Assembly: GCA_003415625.1 (NCBI GenBank)
Contig: PYIU01000008.1
Coordinates: 3,596,001-3,660,000 of the forward strand
Origin: Aquanectria penicillioides
Taxonomy: Eukaryota > Ascomycota > Sordariomycetes > Hypocreales > Nectriaceae
Reading direction: 5' to 3'
DNA: 64,000 nt
Shown here: positions 46,790 through 58,099 of the stretch, in pieces
Numbering within the stretch: the stretch's first letter is position 1
Layout of the letters: every line of letters begins with the position of its first letter
Notes under the pieces: generated by a model
What the model was told of the DNA's origin: nothing
The model's database searches: none
The model's input: only the letters and a program-made list of their open reading frames with translations
Translations under genes and position numbers: made by a program

Positions 46790-48941
46790 ATGACTAGCCA
46801 ATCTTTGCACCCGGCAGCAAAAATGGACGGGCAAAAAAATTATGATTCTCTAGAGAACCGGTCGGAAGAGGAAAATGTGGCCACTGCAAAAGTCATATAT
46901 CCCCGACTGATTCCTAGATGCATCATCGTTTTTAGTCTCATGCTGGCCACCTTCCTAGTAATCCAATTCCTTAACCCTTGCCCAGTTACAGCAACTAAAT
47001 TCCACTCTCTAGGTGGCCCTTGATATGGTACGTGTCCATTCTCGAAGAGGTTCGAGCACATCTTTTGACCATGACCCAGAGTATCATCGGTACCGCCATC
47101 CCTAGGATTACGACCGAGTTCAACAGCATGGCGGATGAAGGCTGGTATGGAAGGTAAGTGATCGGAAGTATATTCTATGGGAGACTTGGATCTGGTCTCA
47201 ATTTTATATACCACTCTATCTTTATGTTAACGCTTCTTGGTACTCATATGAGTCATATCCAACTACTAACGTCCACATTTCAAGCGCATTCTTTCTCACG
47301 CTGGCCACCTTTATCGCTGCTTGGGGCAAGGCTTATAAGTACTTCTCTTTGCGATTTATCTACATCCTGGCTATTGTCATTTTCGAGATAGGCAGCCTAG
47401 TTTGCGCCCTTGCACCATCCAGCATATCCCTGATCATCGGGCGTGCTGTTCAGGGCATTGGAGCTGCCGGGCTTGCTGGAGGCGGCTACACCATCTCCGC
47501 CTTTGTTGTGCCGCCTCACATCCAACCTACCGTTGTTGGGCTAATGGGCTCAGTATTCACGGTCGCCAGTATTGCAGGTCCACTACTAGGTGGTGTCTTC
47601 ACTTCAGAGGTTACCTGGCGGTGGTGCTTCTACATCAACCTGCCGATTGGAGGCGTGACAATTGCTTGCATGCTCCTATTCTTCAGAACCCCAGCTCATG
47701 CAAAGTCGAGCCACAATACACCACTTCGAGAAATCTTGGCCAGCTTCGATCCCGTGGGACTGATTCTGATGTTTTCCGGTGTTCTCTGCTTCTTCCTCGC
47801 CTTGCAGTGGGGCGGTGTGATGAAGCCGTGGAACTCGGCAGACGAAATTGGTCTCTTAGTCGGCTGTGCGGTCCTCGTGACTCTATTTGCCATCAACGAG
47901 TGGTACCAAGATGATCGAGCTCTAATTGTATACCGCATCTTGCGTCGCAGATCAGTAGGGGCATGTTCTGGTTTTATCTTCTTGTGGGTTATCGCCCTCC
48001 TTTTCTCCAGCCTGATCGGGGTTAACCACTTGCATAGTTTGAACGCAGCCAATATTGCGCTACAGTACAATCTACCCATTTACTTCCAAGCCATTCGGGG
48101 AAATACGTCTGTGGAAAGTGGTATCAAAATGGTACCGTCGATCCTGGCCACGGGTAAGTCTCGTTTTTAACGCGGGCAATTTACCCCATGTCCCTACGAC
48201 ACGTTGACGAGCAATCGATCGTTGACATTATGGATAACAGCGCTTTCCACAATGATCGGTTCGATCACTATTGGGAAATTGCAAATGTTCCAGCCTTTCC
48301 TACTCGCAGCGTCAGCAATCTCCACTCTCGGTGCTGGCCTTATCTACACCTTCGACATCGACACGGGCCTGGGTCCTATTATTGGGTACCAGATATTGTA
48401 TGGCGTTGGCACAGGTCTGGGAGTCCAAACGCCCAATCTCGTGGCGACTGTAACAAGCGATCCGGAAGACGTGTCGATTGCGGTTTCTACTGTTTCCTGT
48501 AAGTGGTCCTGATCAGCATCAACACTAGCAAGTTACCCAGCTATGTTCGTATTGTCCAGGCTTAACATATATCCTCATGCTACAGTTTTCATGCTCCTTG
48601 CCGGCGGTTGGGGCGTTGCCGTGACAGGTGCCATGCTCAACAATTTGCTCATTGCAAAGTTGCCGCAATATGTCCCCGGAATTGATCCTCATGCTGTGCT
48701 CGAGGTTGGCGCTGCTGGAATCAAAAGCGCATACGACGGTGACGTGCTTATTGGCGTGCAGAAGGCTTATCTCGATGGTTTGCGTGGCGGTTGGGCCCTT
48801 GGGGCTGCCGCATTTGGAGTCACTTTACTTTGGGGTCTAGTTCCCAAGTGGCCAGGGATGCTATCGCCACCAAAAGGGAACGTCACCCATGAGAAGGCTG
48901 ACGAAGGTGGTCAGAGTGCAGATGCCACAGTTATCGCTTAA
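46790..48941 (+). CDS. MFS multidrug/toxin efflux transporter, DHA2 (14-TM) type
   Basis: The start MTSQSLHPAAKMDGQKN at 46790 is followed by RLIPRCIIVFSLMLATFL. An intron then leads to VALDM and, after another intron, SIIGTAIPRITTEFNSMADEGWYGS, the signature of this family. AWGKAYKYFSLRFIYILAIVIFE, GRAVQGIGAAGLAGGGYTIS, GPLLGGVFTSEVTWRWCFYINLP and the late VYGVGTGLG-like segment (GYQILYGVGTGLGVQTPN) follow. The exon ending ILATG at about 48153 resumes after an intron near 48215. The C-terminal exon ends at 48941. Such transporters often export secondary metabolites or toxins. No biosynthetic gene lies directly adjacent except the SAM methyltransferase about 0.9 kb downstream. Confidence 0.87.
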
Positions 48942-49810
48942 ATCCACACGTTATTGATGTGATCTTACTGCGCCTGGTCAATAGAATCCCACTCTGCTCT
49001 TCCAGTCTTAAGCATGCTTTTATATAGTATTCACAAAGTGCCAAGTCCACATCCGCTAACTTCTAAGTTCATCAAGAATCAAAGTGTGTATTGGGATGTC
49101 GCATGCAATGGTATGGATGCGGATGATGAAAACGGATAATAATGGCGAGGCCAACGTCGCACAAGAACACAGGAATAGAACTCCCAACACGTGGAATACG
49201 GACTAGCCAGTACCCGACCTGCCAAAGTCAGCTACTAACCCGGTCTTTGGTGCGCATCCAGGCAATCTAACCTGCAGATTTGCAGGGATTGCATTGGCGA
49301 CGGAAGGGATCCGGCCGCAAGGGGGCCATTAGCAGTTGAAGAGAATACATTTGCGTTGCTTCAAAATGCATCAAGCTGGCGCATTCACGAGAATTCCACC
49401 GTCATAGTTATTGTATTCTTATGAAAACGATACCACTCTGCAATATTTTAAACATTCCTCACTTGCAGCAGACGTTCACGACTCGTTGTGCGTCATCTAG
49501 AGTGGTCGACCCCATTCAGACCTTCTCGAGTCTGTTGGTCGCTTGCTCTCGCAAGGGTAAACTTCCGAGCGGCTTTGTATCCTATTGGTTAGAGAGAAAA
49601 GTCCTCGGATGGACTAGATCGAATATAGTTGATTGTGCAGATTAACAAGCCATACGAGGACGTAACACCAGGAACCCTATGGTATGATGCCAGGTGGTGG
49701 AAATGAGGTGACCGAGGGACAGACAGATTAAAAGAGGGGTTGCGCCAATTCAGCGTCTTACTCAGGTTTCGACTTTACGTCCAATTGCTCTCGCGATCAA
49801 GTTTGCAATC
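48942..49810. other. intergenic region
   Basis: This is a non-coding flank. The only frame (49421-49645, plus) has no recognised content. No repeats or clear operators were seen. Confidence 0.4.
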
Positions 49811-51294
49811 ATGTGTCCCGAAGAAGAGTCCGATCACCCAGCGCAGTTGCTGGAGGCGCTAGCCGCGAACCCGTTGCAGGCGGATGTGAGTAGATCCTTC
49901 AAATTATGACATACATACTCTATTCCCCAATGAGCTTACACCGCCCTTTGCAGGATCACCCCCATGATGACGACTCCACCTTTGGTGGCTCGTAAGTCCT
50001 GTCGGATCCAGTCCGGGCTGCCGACTTCTAACATTCCTTAGACAAGGCTCGGCGAGTTATCTTTCATCTCTGGCTTCCAGCATCATAAACTACAAGTTAG
50101 GTGTCCAAGAGTTTGACACAATACTAATTCGATTCACCATTGTCTAACATTCTGCGAAATCAGATACGAGGTTAGCCATCTCAAGCGAAATGCATTAACT
50201 GTTCCTAACGTACTTCTAGAATGGACGGCGCTATCATGCATTCCGTGAAGGCACCTATCTGCTGGTAAGTAACGAATGAAGCCCAAAAGTTGAAATAACT
50301 CTAAATCCGTCGTGGTAGCCAAATGATGAAGAAGAGCAAGATCGAATGGACATGGTACACCACTTGTACTGCCTAGCACTCGGAGGCAACCTCTTTTATG
50401 CCCCTATTAGCGAAAACCCTCAACGTGTGCTTGATCTCGGCACTGGTACTGGCATCTGGGCCATGGACATTGCAGAGTGAGACTATACAATGGACAGCTA
50501 CTCGAGGAGGCATCACTGACATTTCAACCTTAGCCGATACCCATCAGCACAGGTAATTGGAACTGATCTCAGCCCTATCCAACCAAAATGGTATTTATAA
50601 GGCTCTGACCTTGATGTCCTTATTTGCTCACGTCTGCTAGGACTCCACCAAATTGCACATTTGAAGTGGACGACTTCGAGTCGGATTGGCTCTATGAAAA
50701 GCCGTTTGACTTTATCCACACTCGAGAATTAGAGGGCTGCATCGGAAACGAAGAGAAGTTCTTTGCGCAAGTATTTAAACACCTGGCTCCTGGCGGATGG
50801 TTTGAGTCTCAGGCGACCAATCCCGGGTTCCTCTCCGATGACGGCACGGCTAAGAAGGCAGAGAGTGCTCAGCTTTGGATCAAGTATTTGATCGACGGAA
50901 CAGCAAAGTTTGGCAAGCCAATGGATGGTGTGTACAAGTGGAAGGAGAAGATGGAAAAGGCAGGGTTTGTGGATGTCCAGCAGAAGATCTGGAAGGTCAG
51001 TACTTTGAGAATGACATTTGGTGGGAGAATACTGACGCTTTGTAGCTACCGGTTGGTGCGTGGGCCAAGGATCCCAAACTCAAGGAGCTCGGCAGGCTTC
51101 AGGCTGTTCAGCAGGCAAAGGCAGTTGAGTCGTACACGCCTGCGCTCTTTGCTCGCGTTTTAGGTTGGACGGACGAAGAAACTCAAGTCTTTATTGCAAA
51201 GGTTAAGAAGGACTTGGCCGATCCGGCCATCCACATTTACATTCCGGTGTTCTTCTTCTGGGGGCGGAAACCTGAGGAGGAGGCAGCAGAGTAA
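49811..51294 (+). CDS. SAM-dependent methyltransferase, LaeA/TAM-like
   Basis: This is a Rossmann-fold methyltransferase. The ATG at 49811 gives MCPEEESDHPAQLLEALAANP, an acidic leader typical of LaeA-like proteins. Short exons carry YENGRRYHAFREGTYLLPND and a helix ending ALGGNLFYAP, followed by the SAM-binding motif I VLDLGTGTGIWAMDIAD. Next come YPSAQVIGTDLSPIQPKWTP, CTFEVDDFESDWLY, FDFIHTRELEGCIGN and a post-motif LAPGGWFESQ. The last exon reads LPVGAWAKDPKLKELG and ends FFFWGRKPEEEAAE with a stop at 51292-51294. At least six introns are inferred. Family members include the global regulator LaeA and many cluster-specific or orphan homologues. Nothing here identifies the substrate. Confidence 0.87.
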
Positions 51295-51520
51295 TGGTGT
51301 TTACGCATTATGATAATCAGGATTCTGCATCTCATCGAAATTCGCGAATCAGCTTGTCTTGCCAATAATGCGCAGAATACCATGACCTAATTGAGAGGTT
51401 ACAGGTTGGACTCTGTCGTATGCATGGTTATGACTATTGTGGTACGCGTTAAAGACAGCGATATTGTTACCAAACAGCACTCGGTATTGAAAAAAAAAAA
51501 AGTTCTTTTTGATTGATTCT

Positions 51521-52876
51521 CTAGTCAACGCCAGGCATCTCTCCAATGATATTAAATTCTAATTGCGGCTGGGCCTTGCAAGCCTCGGCCACGTCGTTTG
51601 GAACCCCGTCGTCCCCCGCAACCACTATTAGTCTATTCAGCTTCCTTGCGGTGATGTTTATGCTTTGTATCATGTATACCAAGAGGTCGGTGACCTCGTC
51701 GTCTGTGCCGAGTTCGTTGAAAAATTCTAGCGTCTCTAGCTCGGGGGCCAGGCCCACCGAGTGCATGCGCGGTTTCCTGGACGACTTGCCGAACAGCTGG
51801 TAGTCCCAGTTGATGCGGAACGTCTTGAGGGCCACAAAGTCTCGCAGAGACAGCGGTCTTAGGCCGAGCAGGCTGGGAAAGTCTATGGTGATGCTCTCCA
51901 GGGACTCGGTTGCGGGCCTCAGGGCCAGGATGTAGTCCCTGATGTTGTCGGAACTGCACTCCAGCTCGGGCACGGGCTCTTCGGCCTGGGTCATGACGAA
52001 TTCCTTGAGGGCCTTGGGGAAGACCAGGAGGTCCGAGAGGGCGTCGTCGTTGATGTCGCACTCGATGAGGTGCAGGGTGCGCAGGGCGGTGTTGTGCGGC
52101 TGCTCCATCATGTCAAACCCTTTATCGTCTAGCTTGGCCCGCTTGATTGTCAGCGTCTCCAGCGTGGGGTGGGCAAAGACATGGATGTTCTCCTGCAGGT
52201 CCCAGTACTCGTCATGCTCGTTTGAGTAAAACAGCGTGCACTCCTTGAGACAGGCCAGGTCGAAGGGCCCGTTGAACAGGTGGCCCATGCCGTGCAGCAG
52301 CGTGTCGGGCACCTCGACGTCGAGCACCTCGAGGTTGGACATTGTCGAGATGGTCTGCGAGACGGTGTCCGGACGGCGCTCGCGCGGGTGCAGGTGGGCG
52401 TCGGTCAAGATGCTGGAGAGCTCCGACGCGGGGTACGCGAGCTTGATGCCGTGGATGGCGGAGCCGCGGCGCGGACGGCGCTTGAGCGACTCGCTGAAGA
52501 GCAGATGCAGCTCGGGCGTCAGGAAGTGCACCGTCTTGTACAGGACGGCGTCGGCGAGCGCGTGGTAGCGGTGGTTGAGGCGCGACACGCCGCAGAGGTC
52601 GTGCTTGGAGAGCTGGCCGAGGGCCTCGAAGATTTGCACGAGGACGTGGTCTGGGAGCGCAGCCAGCTTGTCCCGGGCCTCCTTGTCTTTTGCCTTGGCC
52701 GCATCATCGCCGCCTCTGAAGAAGAAGCCGTTCGAAGCCAACGCCGATGCCGACGTCATCCTCCAAGTGGGCGCGCGCGCCGAGACGCACAAGCCAGGCC
52801 GGGCGAGATTGAGATTTGAGATTGAGATTGAGATTAGCGAGGCCGTCAATCGCGTCTGCAGCCGGCGTCTCCTCAA
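51521..52876 (-). CDS. F-box protein, likely SCF ubiquitin-ligase adaptor
   Basis: This is an intronless frame of 451 codons. The F-box (LAALPDHVLVQIFEALGQLS through ADAVLYKTVHF) lies at about residues 70-120 and would recruit Skp1. The remainder consists of leucine-rich segments (LEVLDVEVPDTLLHGM, TLETLTIKRAKLDD, ALRTLHLIECDIND, LESITIDFPSLLGLRPLS) that resemble a degenerate LRR substrate-binding region. ATG at residue 40 (52759) is an alternative start that would remove a low-complexity N-terminus built from a GAGATT-like hexanucleotide repeat at about 52805-52836. Codon use is markedly more GC-rich than in neighbouring genes. Its target is unknown. Confidence 0.85.
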   Translation of the reverse strand: MRRRRLQTRLTASLISISISNLNLARPGLCVSARAPTWRMTSASALASNGFFFRGGDDAAKAKDKEARDKLAALPDHVLVQIFEALGQLSKHDLCGVSRLNHRYHALADAVLYKTVHFLTPELHLLFSESLKRRPRRGSAIHGIKLAYPASELSSILTDAHLHPRERRPDTVSQTISTMSNLEVLDVEVPDTLLHGMGHLFNGPFDLACLKECTLFYSNEHDEYWDLQENIHVFAHPTLETLTIKRAKLDDKGFDMMEQPHNTALRTLHLIECDINDDALSDLLVFPKALKEFVMTQAEEPVPELECSSDNIRDYILALRPATESLESITIDFPSLLGLRPLSLRDFVALKTFRINWDYQLFGKSSRKPRMHSVGLAPELETLEFFNELGTDDEVTDLLVYMIQSINITARKLNRLIVVAGDDGVPNDVAEACKAQPQLEFNIIGEMPGVD

Positions 52877-53880
52877 GTTCTGTCCTCGACGAGCCGGCCC
52901 AGTGTGTGGCGCTCGATTCCGCTCAGCAGTTTTTGGCGTTGCGTGCTAGAGGCCGGAACGAATGCTCCCGAGCCGAGTTCTGACGAGTTTGCGTCAACAA
53001 GGGAGAAGCCGTAACCTTGGTAGATTTGGCTGATTAGCTTGTGTCGGGCTGAGTTTCAAGGTCACGGGAAGCCTCGCTGCTCCCATTGGCCAGCGCTGCT
53101 TACAGCATCACCCACAAGGCAGCAAAATGCCAACCTGTCACAAACATTGTGAATGTGTGTGTGTGTGCTTCAGGCTCAGCTTTGAGATGCATGTGAAGAT
53201 TGGCCAGTATTTTTGCAAGCCCACGTACCTATCATATCATAGACGCTCAGATTCGTCATCTGCCAGCCCTGGCTGGGTCTGCCAAGCGTTGGACGCCGCT
53301 AATGTCCGCGTCTTTAGTTAGCGAGCTACCCTACACCCATAGTTTCTGTCCAGCCTGAGATGATTTCAAACATTTATTCACTGAGAAAATGATGCGACTG
53401 GCATCAACAATCCTTGAGAAAATTGGCTCTATTTTCTTTTACTATGCCATAAGGGTTGAGGGCTAGCAGCCACCTCCACTTCCGTAGACTGCAGTGACAA
53501 CGCACATGTTAGTGATGCTCTCAAAGTCAAGATGAACCATCATGGCGCATGCAAGGTCTGTAGTGTTGAATACATGTGAATAGATGTATCAACTCCTGAA
53601 TCATGGCTTTCTACAGCTGATCAGCTAGAGTCTCCAAATGATCAATCGGATGAAAAAAGAAAAGACCTTGGGTGATTCAAGTTCTACTTACAGTATGCTA
53701 GTCTTGTGAATCACTGACCCGAGCCAGACCCATTCACCAAAGTCCCTCTACCATCGTAGTTGTAAACAATATACAGGCACGCGCAGGGACGGTCACAGCG
53801 GGCGACATGCGCAGCGGGTCGGTCCAGATCAATTGGGATTCATAAGGAATAGCTAGATAGTGGTCATAGAATGCAGTCAC
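52877..53880. other. intergenic transition before the AT-rich block
   Basis: GC falls from the F-box gene toward the AT-rich block. A short TG dinucleotide run lies at about 53155-53167. The frame at 53127-53321 shows no recognised content. The abrupt change to AT-rich sequence occurs close to 53880-53950. Confidence 0.5.
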
Positions 53881-53899
53881 CTATTTATAGTGTAGAGAT

Positions 53900-56800
53900 T
53901 CCCTTATAAGGATATATAGCCTTAAGACCTAAGCCTATAAGGCCCCTAAGGTCGGCTTATGGCCAGCCGCTATATCTATAGTAATAACTACCTTTATTTA
54001 ACTGCTATATCTATTAATACTCCCTTTAAGCCTAATTAGGGGCTTGTCCTTAAGTGCTATTATAAGGCTATCCTAACCTTTTTTATATATATATTCCTTA
54101 TATAATTATAAAGTCATTCTTTTCTTATTGCTAGGGCAATTATTTGCTTAAATAGGACTTTTTTATTGCAGCTAAAGGCATTACTATAAGCTCTTATAGG
54201 CGCTATTTGCATTTATCTTAATATTTTTAGTATAGTATCTCTTTTAATTTTAGCTTTAATCTTAAGGCATTAATAAAAAAGTAATGCAATAGGCCTATTA
54301 ATAGCTTTATAAGTATATTAATAATATTTTTAGTAAAAGGAATATATTATAGTTTAACTATATTATTTTTAATAGCCTTTTTTATAAAATAATACTATAC
54401 TTAAATATACTTTATATAAGTATAGAATTTAAGGTTATATATTAGCTTTATAGTGCTTTAATTATTTATAAAGATTACTATTAGGGCAATTAATAGGCTA
54501 TTAAGTTCCTTTATAAAGCTCTTTATCTATATAATTTATAATACTGCCTTTATTAATATATAGTATTTAGCTTTTATTAAGGATTTTACTATAGTCTTTT
54601 AATATTTATTAAACTATATAATTAAGCCTTTATTTATAAGGAATATATATCTTTTAGTTAATTATATTATTTTTAGGCAGCTAATATAATTAAAATTATA
54701 GTAGCTATAAAGATTAAATGGATTGCTATATAACTCTTCCTTAAGGCAGTAATAATAAATAGAGTAATTAAGGCTCCTTTTAATATATTATAGCATTCTT
54801 TTTATAGCCTTAAGTTATTACTTGCTTAAGCTATTTAAAAAGCATACCTAAAGACTATATATAAAGGCTAGATTAGGCCAGCTCTACTATAAGAGATAGT
54901 TAACTTTTTCTACTATTAATATATATTCTTTATTAGCAGCCTTTATATTAAGGATATTAATTGCTTTAATTAAATAGTAGATTTCTATTTCTATTAGTAT
55001 ATTTATAGCTTTATAATTAAGGTATTTAAATTGCTTAAAAATGCTTATTATATAATCTCTTTATAATAGTATAAATAATCTATTTTCTTTTACTATAATA
55101 GCTATACTTAAAAAGAGCTTAAAAAATTTAAGTAACTTTATTTTTATTTTCTATATAAATTTATTAATAAAGGTATTTATATCTTTATTATTATTAATAA
55201 CTATAAATATATTATTTATATATATAGCTATAATAATCTCTTTTGCTTAATCTATATAGACTATAGTATTACTCTATAGCCTCTTAAGGCTTAACTTATT
55301 AAATATCTTCTTTAGTTTCTTTTACTACTATTAGGCACTTTACTTAAGGCTATATAGAGCTATAAGCAATTATATAATATACTTAATGCCTTATTTATAG
55401 CCTATTTTTTTAGCTAAGTATTTATACTTTAAATCCTTAAAGAACTTATTAAATAAAGAGAAAGTTATAATATAGATATTTTCTTTTAGCTTTTTATTTA
55501 AATATACTATAATTATATTATTTTATAATAGCTTCTTTTCAGTCTATATAATATAAGCAAATAGCATCCTTTAGGAGTTAGCTCTTATAGTTAAAAAGAA
55601 GGTCTTTTAATAATTAATGCCTTCTTTTTATATAAAGCTATATACTATAAGTTAAGCTTTATATATAACTATTATACTATTTTTATCTTTTTTATATTAA
55701 TTTATTTACTTTACTATAAGTAATCTTTTGCCTTTTAGTAACTCTCTCTTTAAGATAAATTTAAGTATGCCTTTATTAATAAAGGCATAAATCTCCTTAA
55801 AGAATGCCTCCCTTTAAAGGTTAGTATTTAGTTAATTAAGGGCATTATAGACTATAGCTAAATTAGCATTAGTATAGGCAGCTAAAATCTGCTTTTTTAT
55901 AGCTATTACTAATATTATAAAGTATCTCTTAAAATTATTAAATGCTCCCTTTAGCTATAATTAAATAATCTCTTTACTTTTTGCTATAAATAATAAAATA
56001 GGCTTATAAAACACTATATATATTATTATAATAACTTTCTTTATTTTAGGGTTTTAAATTCTATATGCCTTAATTCCTTAAAATCCTATAAGGATTCCTT
56101 TTTAACTATAAGATAGTATCTTTTTAGATCTATTGCACTTTTCCTATTTAATATAAATAAATGCCTTTAACCCTAAAATCTATAGATACTTAATGCTTAA
56201 TATATATTTCTTTTTTAAGATTAAATCTATAAAGTAAACTTTATAAAGGGTCTTTTAGTTTAATAACTTTATTACTATAATATTAGCAATATATATAACT
56301 ATAAGAATAATCTCTTTCTATAGCCTAAAAGAGATATTTATTACTATTATTATACTTTTTGCCTTCTTTTAGATTATATAGTTTGCCTATTTAATAAAGC
56401 TATTTTATTTATAGCTATATAGTAGTATAATAATTATAAGGATCTCTATCTTTAAGAGAAGTTTATTAACCTTTTTATTAATAAATTTATAGCTACTATT
56501 AAACTATATCTTTTAAAGTAAACTATAAGCTATAATAGTTTTAAATACTAAAAGATCTTCTTTTATTAAGGTAATAGTATTGCTTTTCTTTTTAAGCAAA
56601 TTGCTATAAAAGTAATAGCTTTTATTATTAATTATAAGCTTAAAATACCTTTTTCTATTATATATATATAGACTTAACTCTATAAGGTCTATATAAAGAA
56701 GGTTAAGTATATAGTCTGCTCTCTTTTATAATATTTTTAGTAAGAATTTTATACTTTTAGCAAGCTTGCAGTCTTTATAAAGTATATTAAGCAGCTTATA

Positions 56801-57800
56801 ATTATTAAGCCTATCTCTTATAACCTTAAAGGTATAGTTAAGGGCTTTTTAACCTATATAAATAAGTCTTTAATGCTATATTCTTGCCTTAAACTATTCT
56901 ATTTATATTAGTATTATCTTAAAAGTAAAGTAATAGCTTATTATACCTTTTATTACTTTAAGTAAAAACCCTTAATTAAGGATATTAAGGGTTATAAAGA
57001 TCTTACTATTACTATTAAAAATCTTATTTTTAATTATATAACTACTAAAAAGATAGACTTTTTTACTAAAGATTATATTTAGTAAGAAATCTTTAATAAG
57101 GACTATATCTTTAAGTATTATAATCCTTATTCTCTCTCTTTTTATAAATAGTATAACTATTGCTATTTCTATAGCTATAAAGTATATAGTGCCTTTACCT
57201 ATAAGAATTAGTATTATTTTATTAAGTTTATACTATTTATTTTCTTTAAACTATTTAAAGTTATTAATAGTATATATATTAGCTTTTAAATCCTAAAGCT
57301 AGCAGTCTTTTTAATTAATAAGGCCTAATTCTATAGATATTAAAATAGTAATAAAATTGCTATTTTCTTTAGCCTTTAATGCAGTATTATTATTAATATT
57401 AAGGGGACTATATAACTGCTATTTTAATAGGCTAAAAATTATTATTATAGCTGCCTTTTTTATTAATAACCTTATAAAAGTATTACTAAAGAACTTTCTT
57501 ACCTTTAAGCCTCTATAATATATAAAAATAGTATTATTATTATTATTAAAGTTATCTTTAGCTTTCTTTATATTTTTAGCACTTTATTTATTTAATTCTA
57601 TATATAGAGCGATCTTTTTAATCTTTTTAGTAGTTTTATTACTATTATCTTTCTTTTTTAACTATTATATATATAGATTATATAATAGATAGTACTCTTA
57701 AATAATTGGCCTCTATATCTTTTAAGTAAAGATTAATAATCTATAAGTATATTTATACCTTAGGACCTATTATTATAGTAGTCTTAAGATATAAATTAAG
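53900..57800 (-). mobile_element. RIP-degraded Ty1/copia-type LTR retrotransposon remnant
   Basis: On the minus strand, pol can be followed in order despite many TAG and TAA stops. Near 57200 is a gag-pre-integrase/protease region (GKGTIYF...). Around 56000-56900 is an integrase-like stretch. Near 55200 is reverse transcriptase, where the catalytic YxDD box reads YINNI (55202-55221). Near 54900 is the late RT/RNase H segment (KVNYLL, stops, then PNLAFIYSL). The DD to NN change and Gln or Arg codons turned to stops are the expected result of RIP. The sequence is strongly AT-rich. LTR ends and target-site duplications were not resolved, so the limits are approximate. Confidence 0.7.
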
Positions 57801-58099
57801 TAAAGTTTAATATACAATTAATTATTACCTATTGCTAAGCTATTAATTCTAATATAACTATAGAGCCTATATATATGCCTTTTAGTATAACTATAAAACA
57901 AATAGTATAATAGTTCTATTATTAAGACTATTACTTTTAATATTATTTATAATAGAATAAATAAAATATAATAAATAATAGTAATTGCTTCTTTCTATTA
58001 TATAGCTGCAGTCTCTATTAACTATTTAAAAGTTAATAATTTATAAAGAAATAATAAAAATACTAATAAAACTACTAAAATTAATAGTAAGAGCTAAAT

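Noticed and set aside
47402..47914. A 170-codon frame inside the DHA2 transporter
   Set aside because: It is on the same strand in a shifted frame and its Arg-, Cys- and Trp-rich content is that of an out-of-frame reading of the transporter exon.
50023..50030. GGATCC-containing sites elsewhere, for example near 19895, 39766, 49305 and 50023, as extra operators
   Set aside because: They lack the complete CGGATCCG palindrome and lie inside genes or at unrelated positions, so I did not include them in the regulon.
51633..52061. A 142-codon minus-strand frame within the F-box gene, plus several long plus-strand frames opposite it
   Set aside because: High GC content suppresses stop codons in all frames here. 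Only the 451-codon frame has F-box and leucine-rich features.
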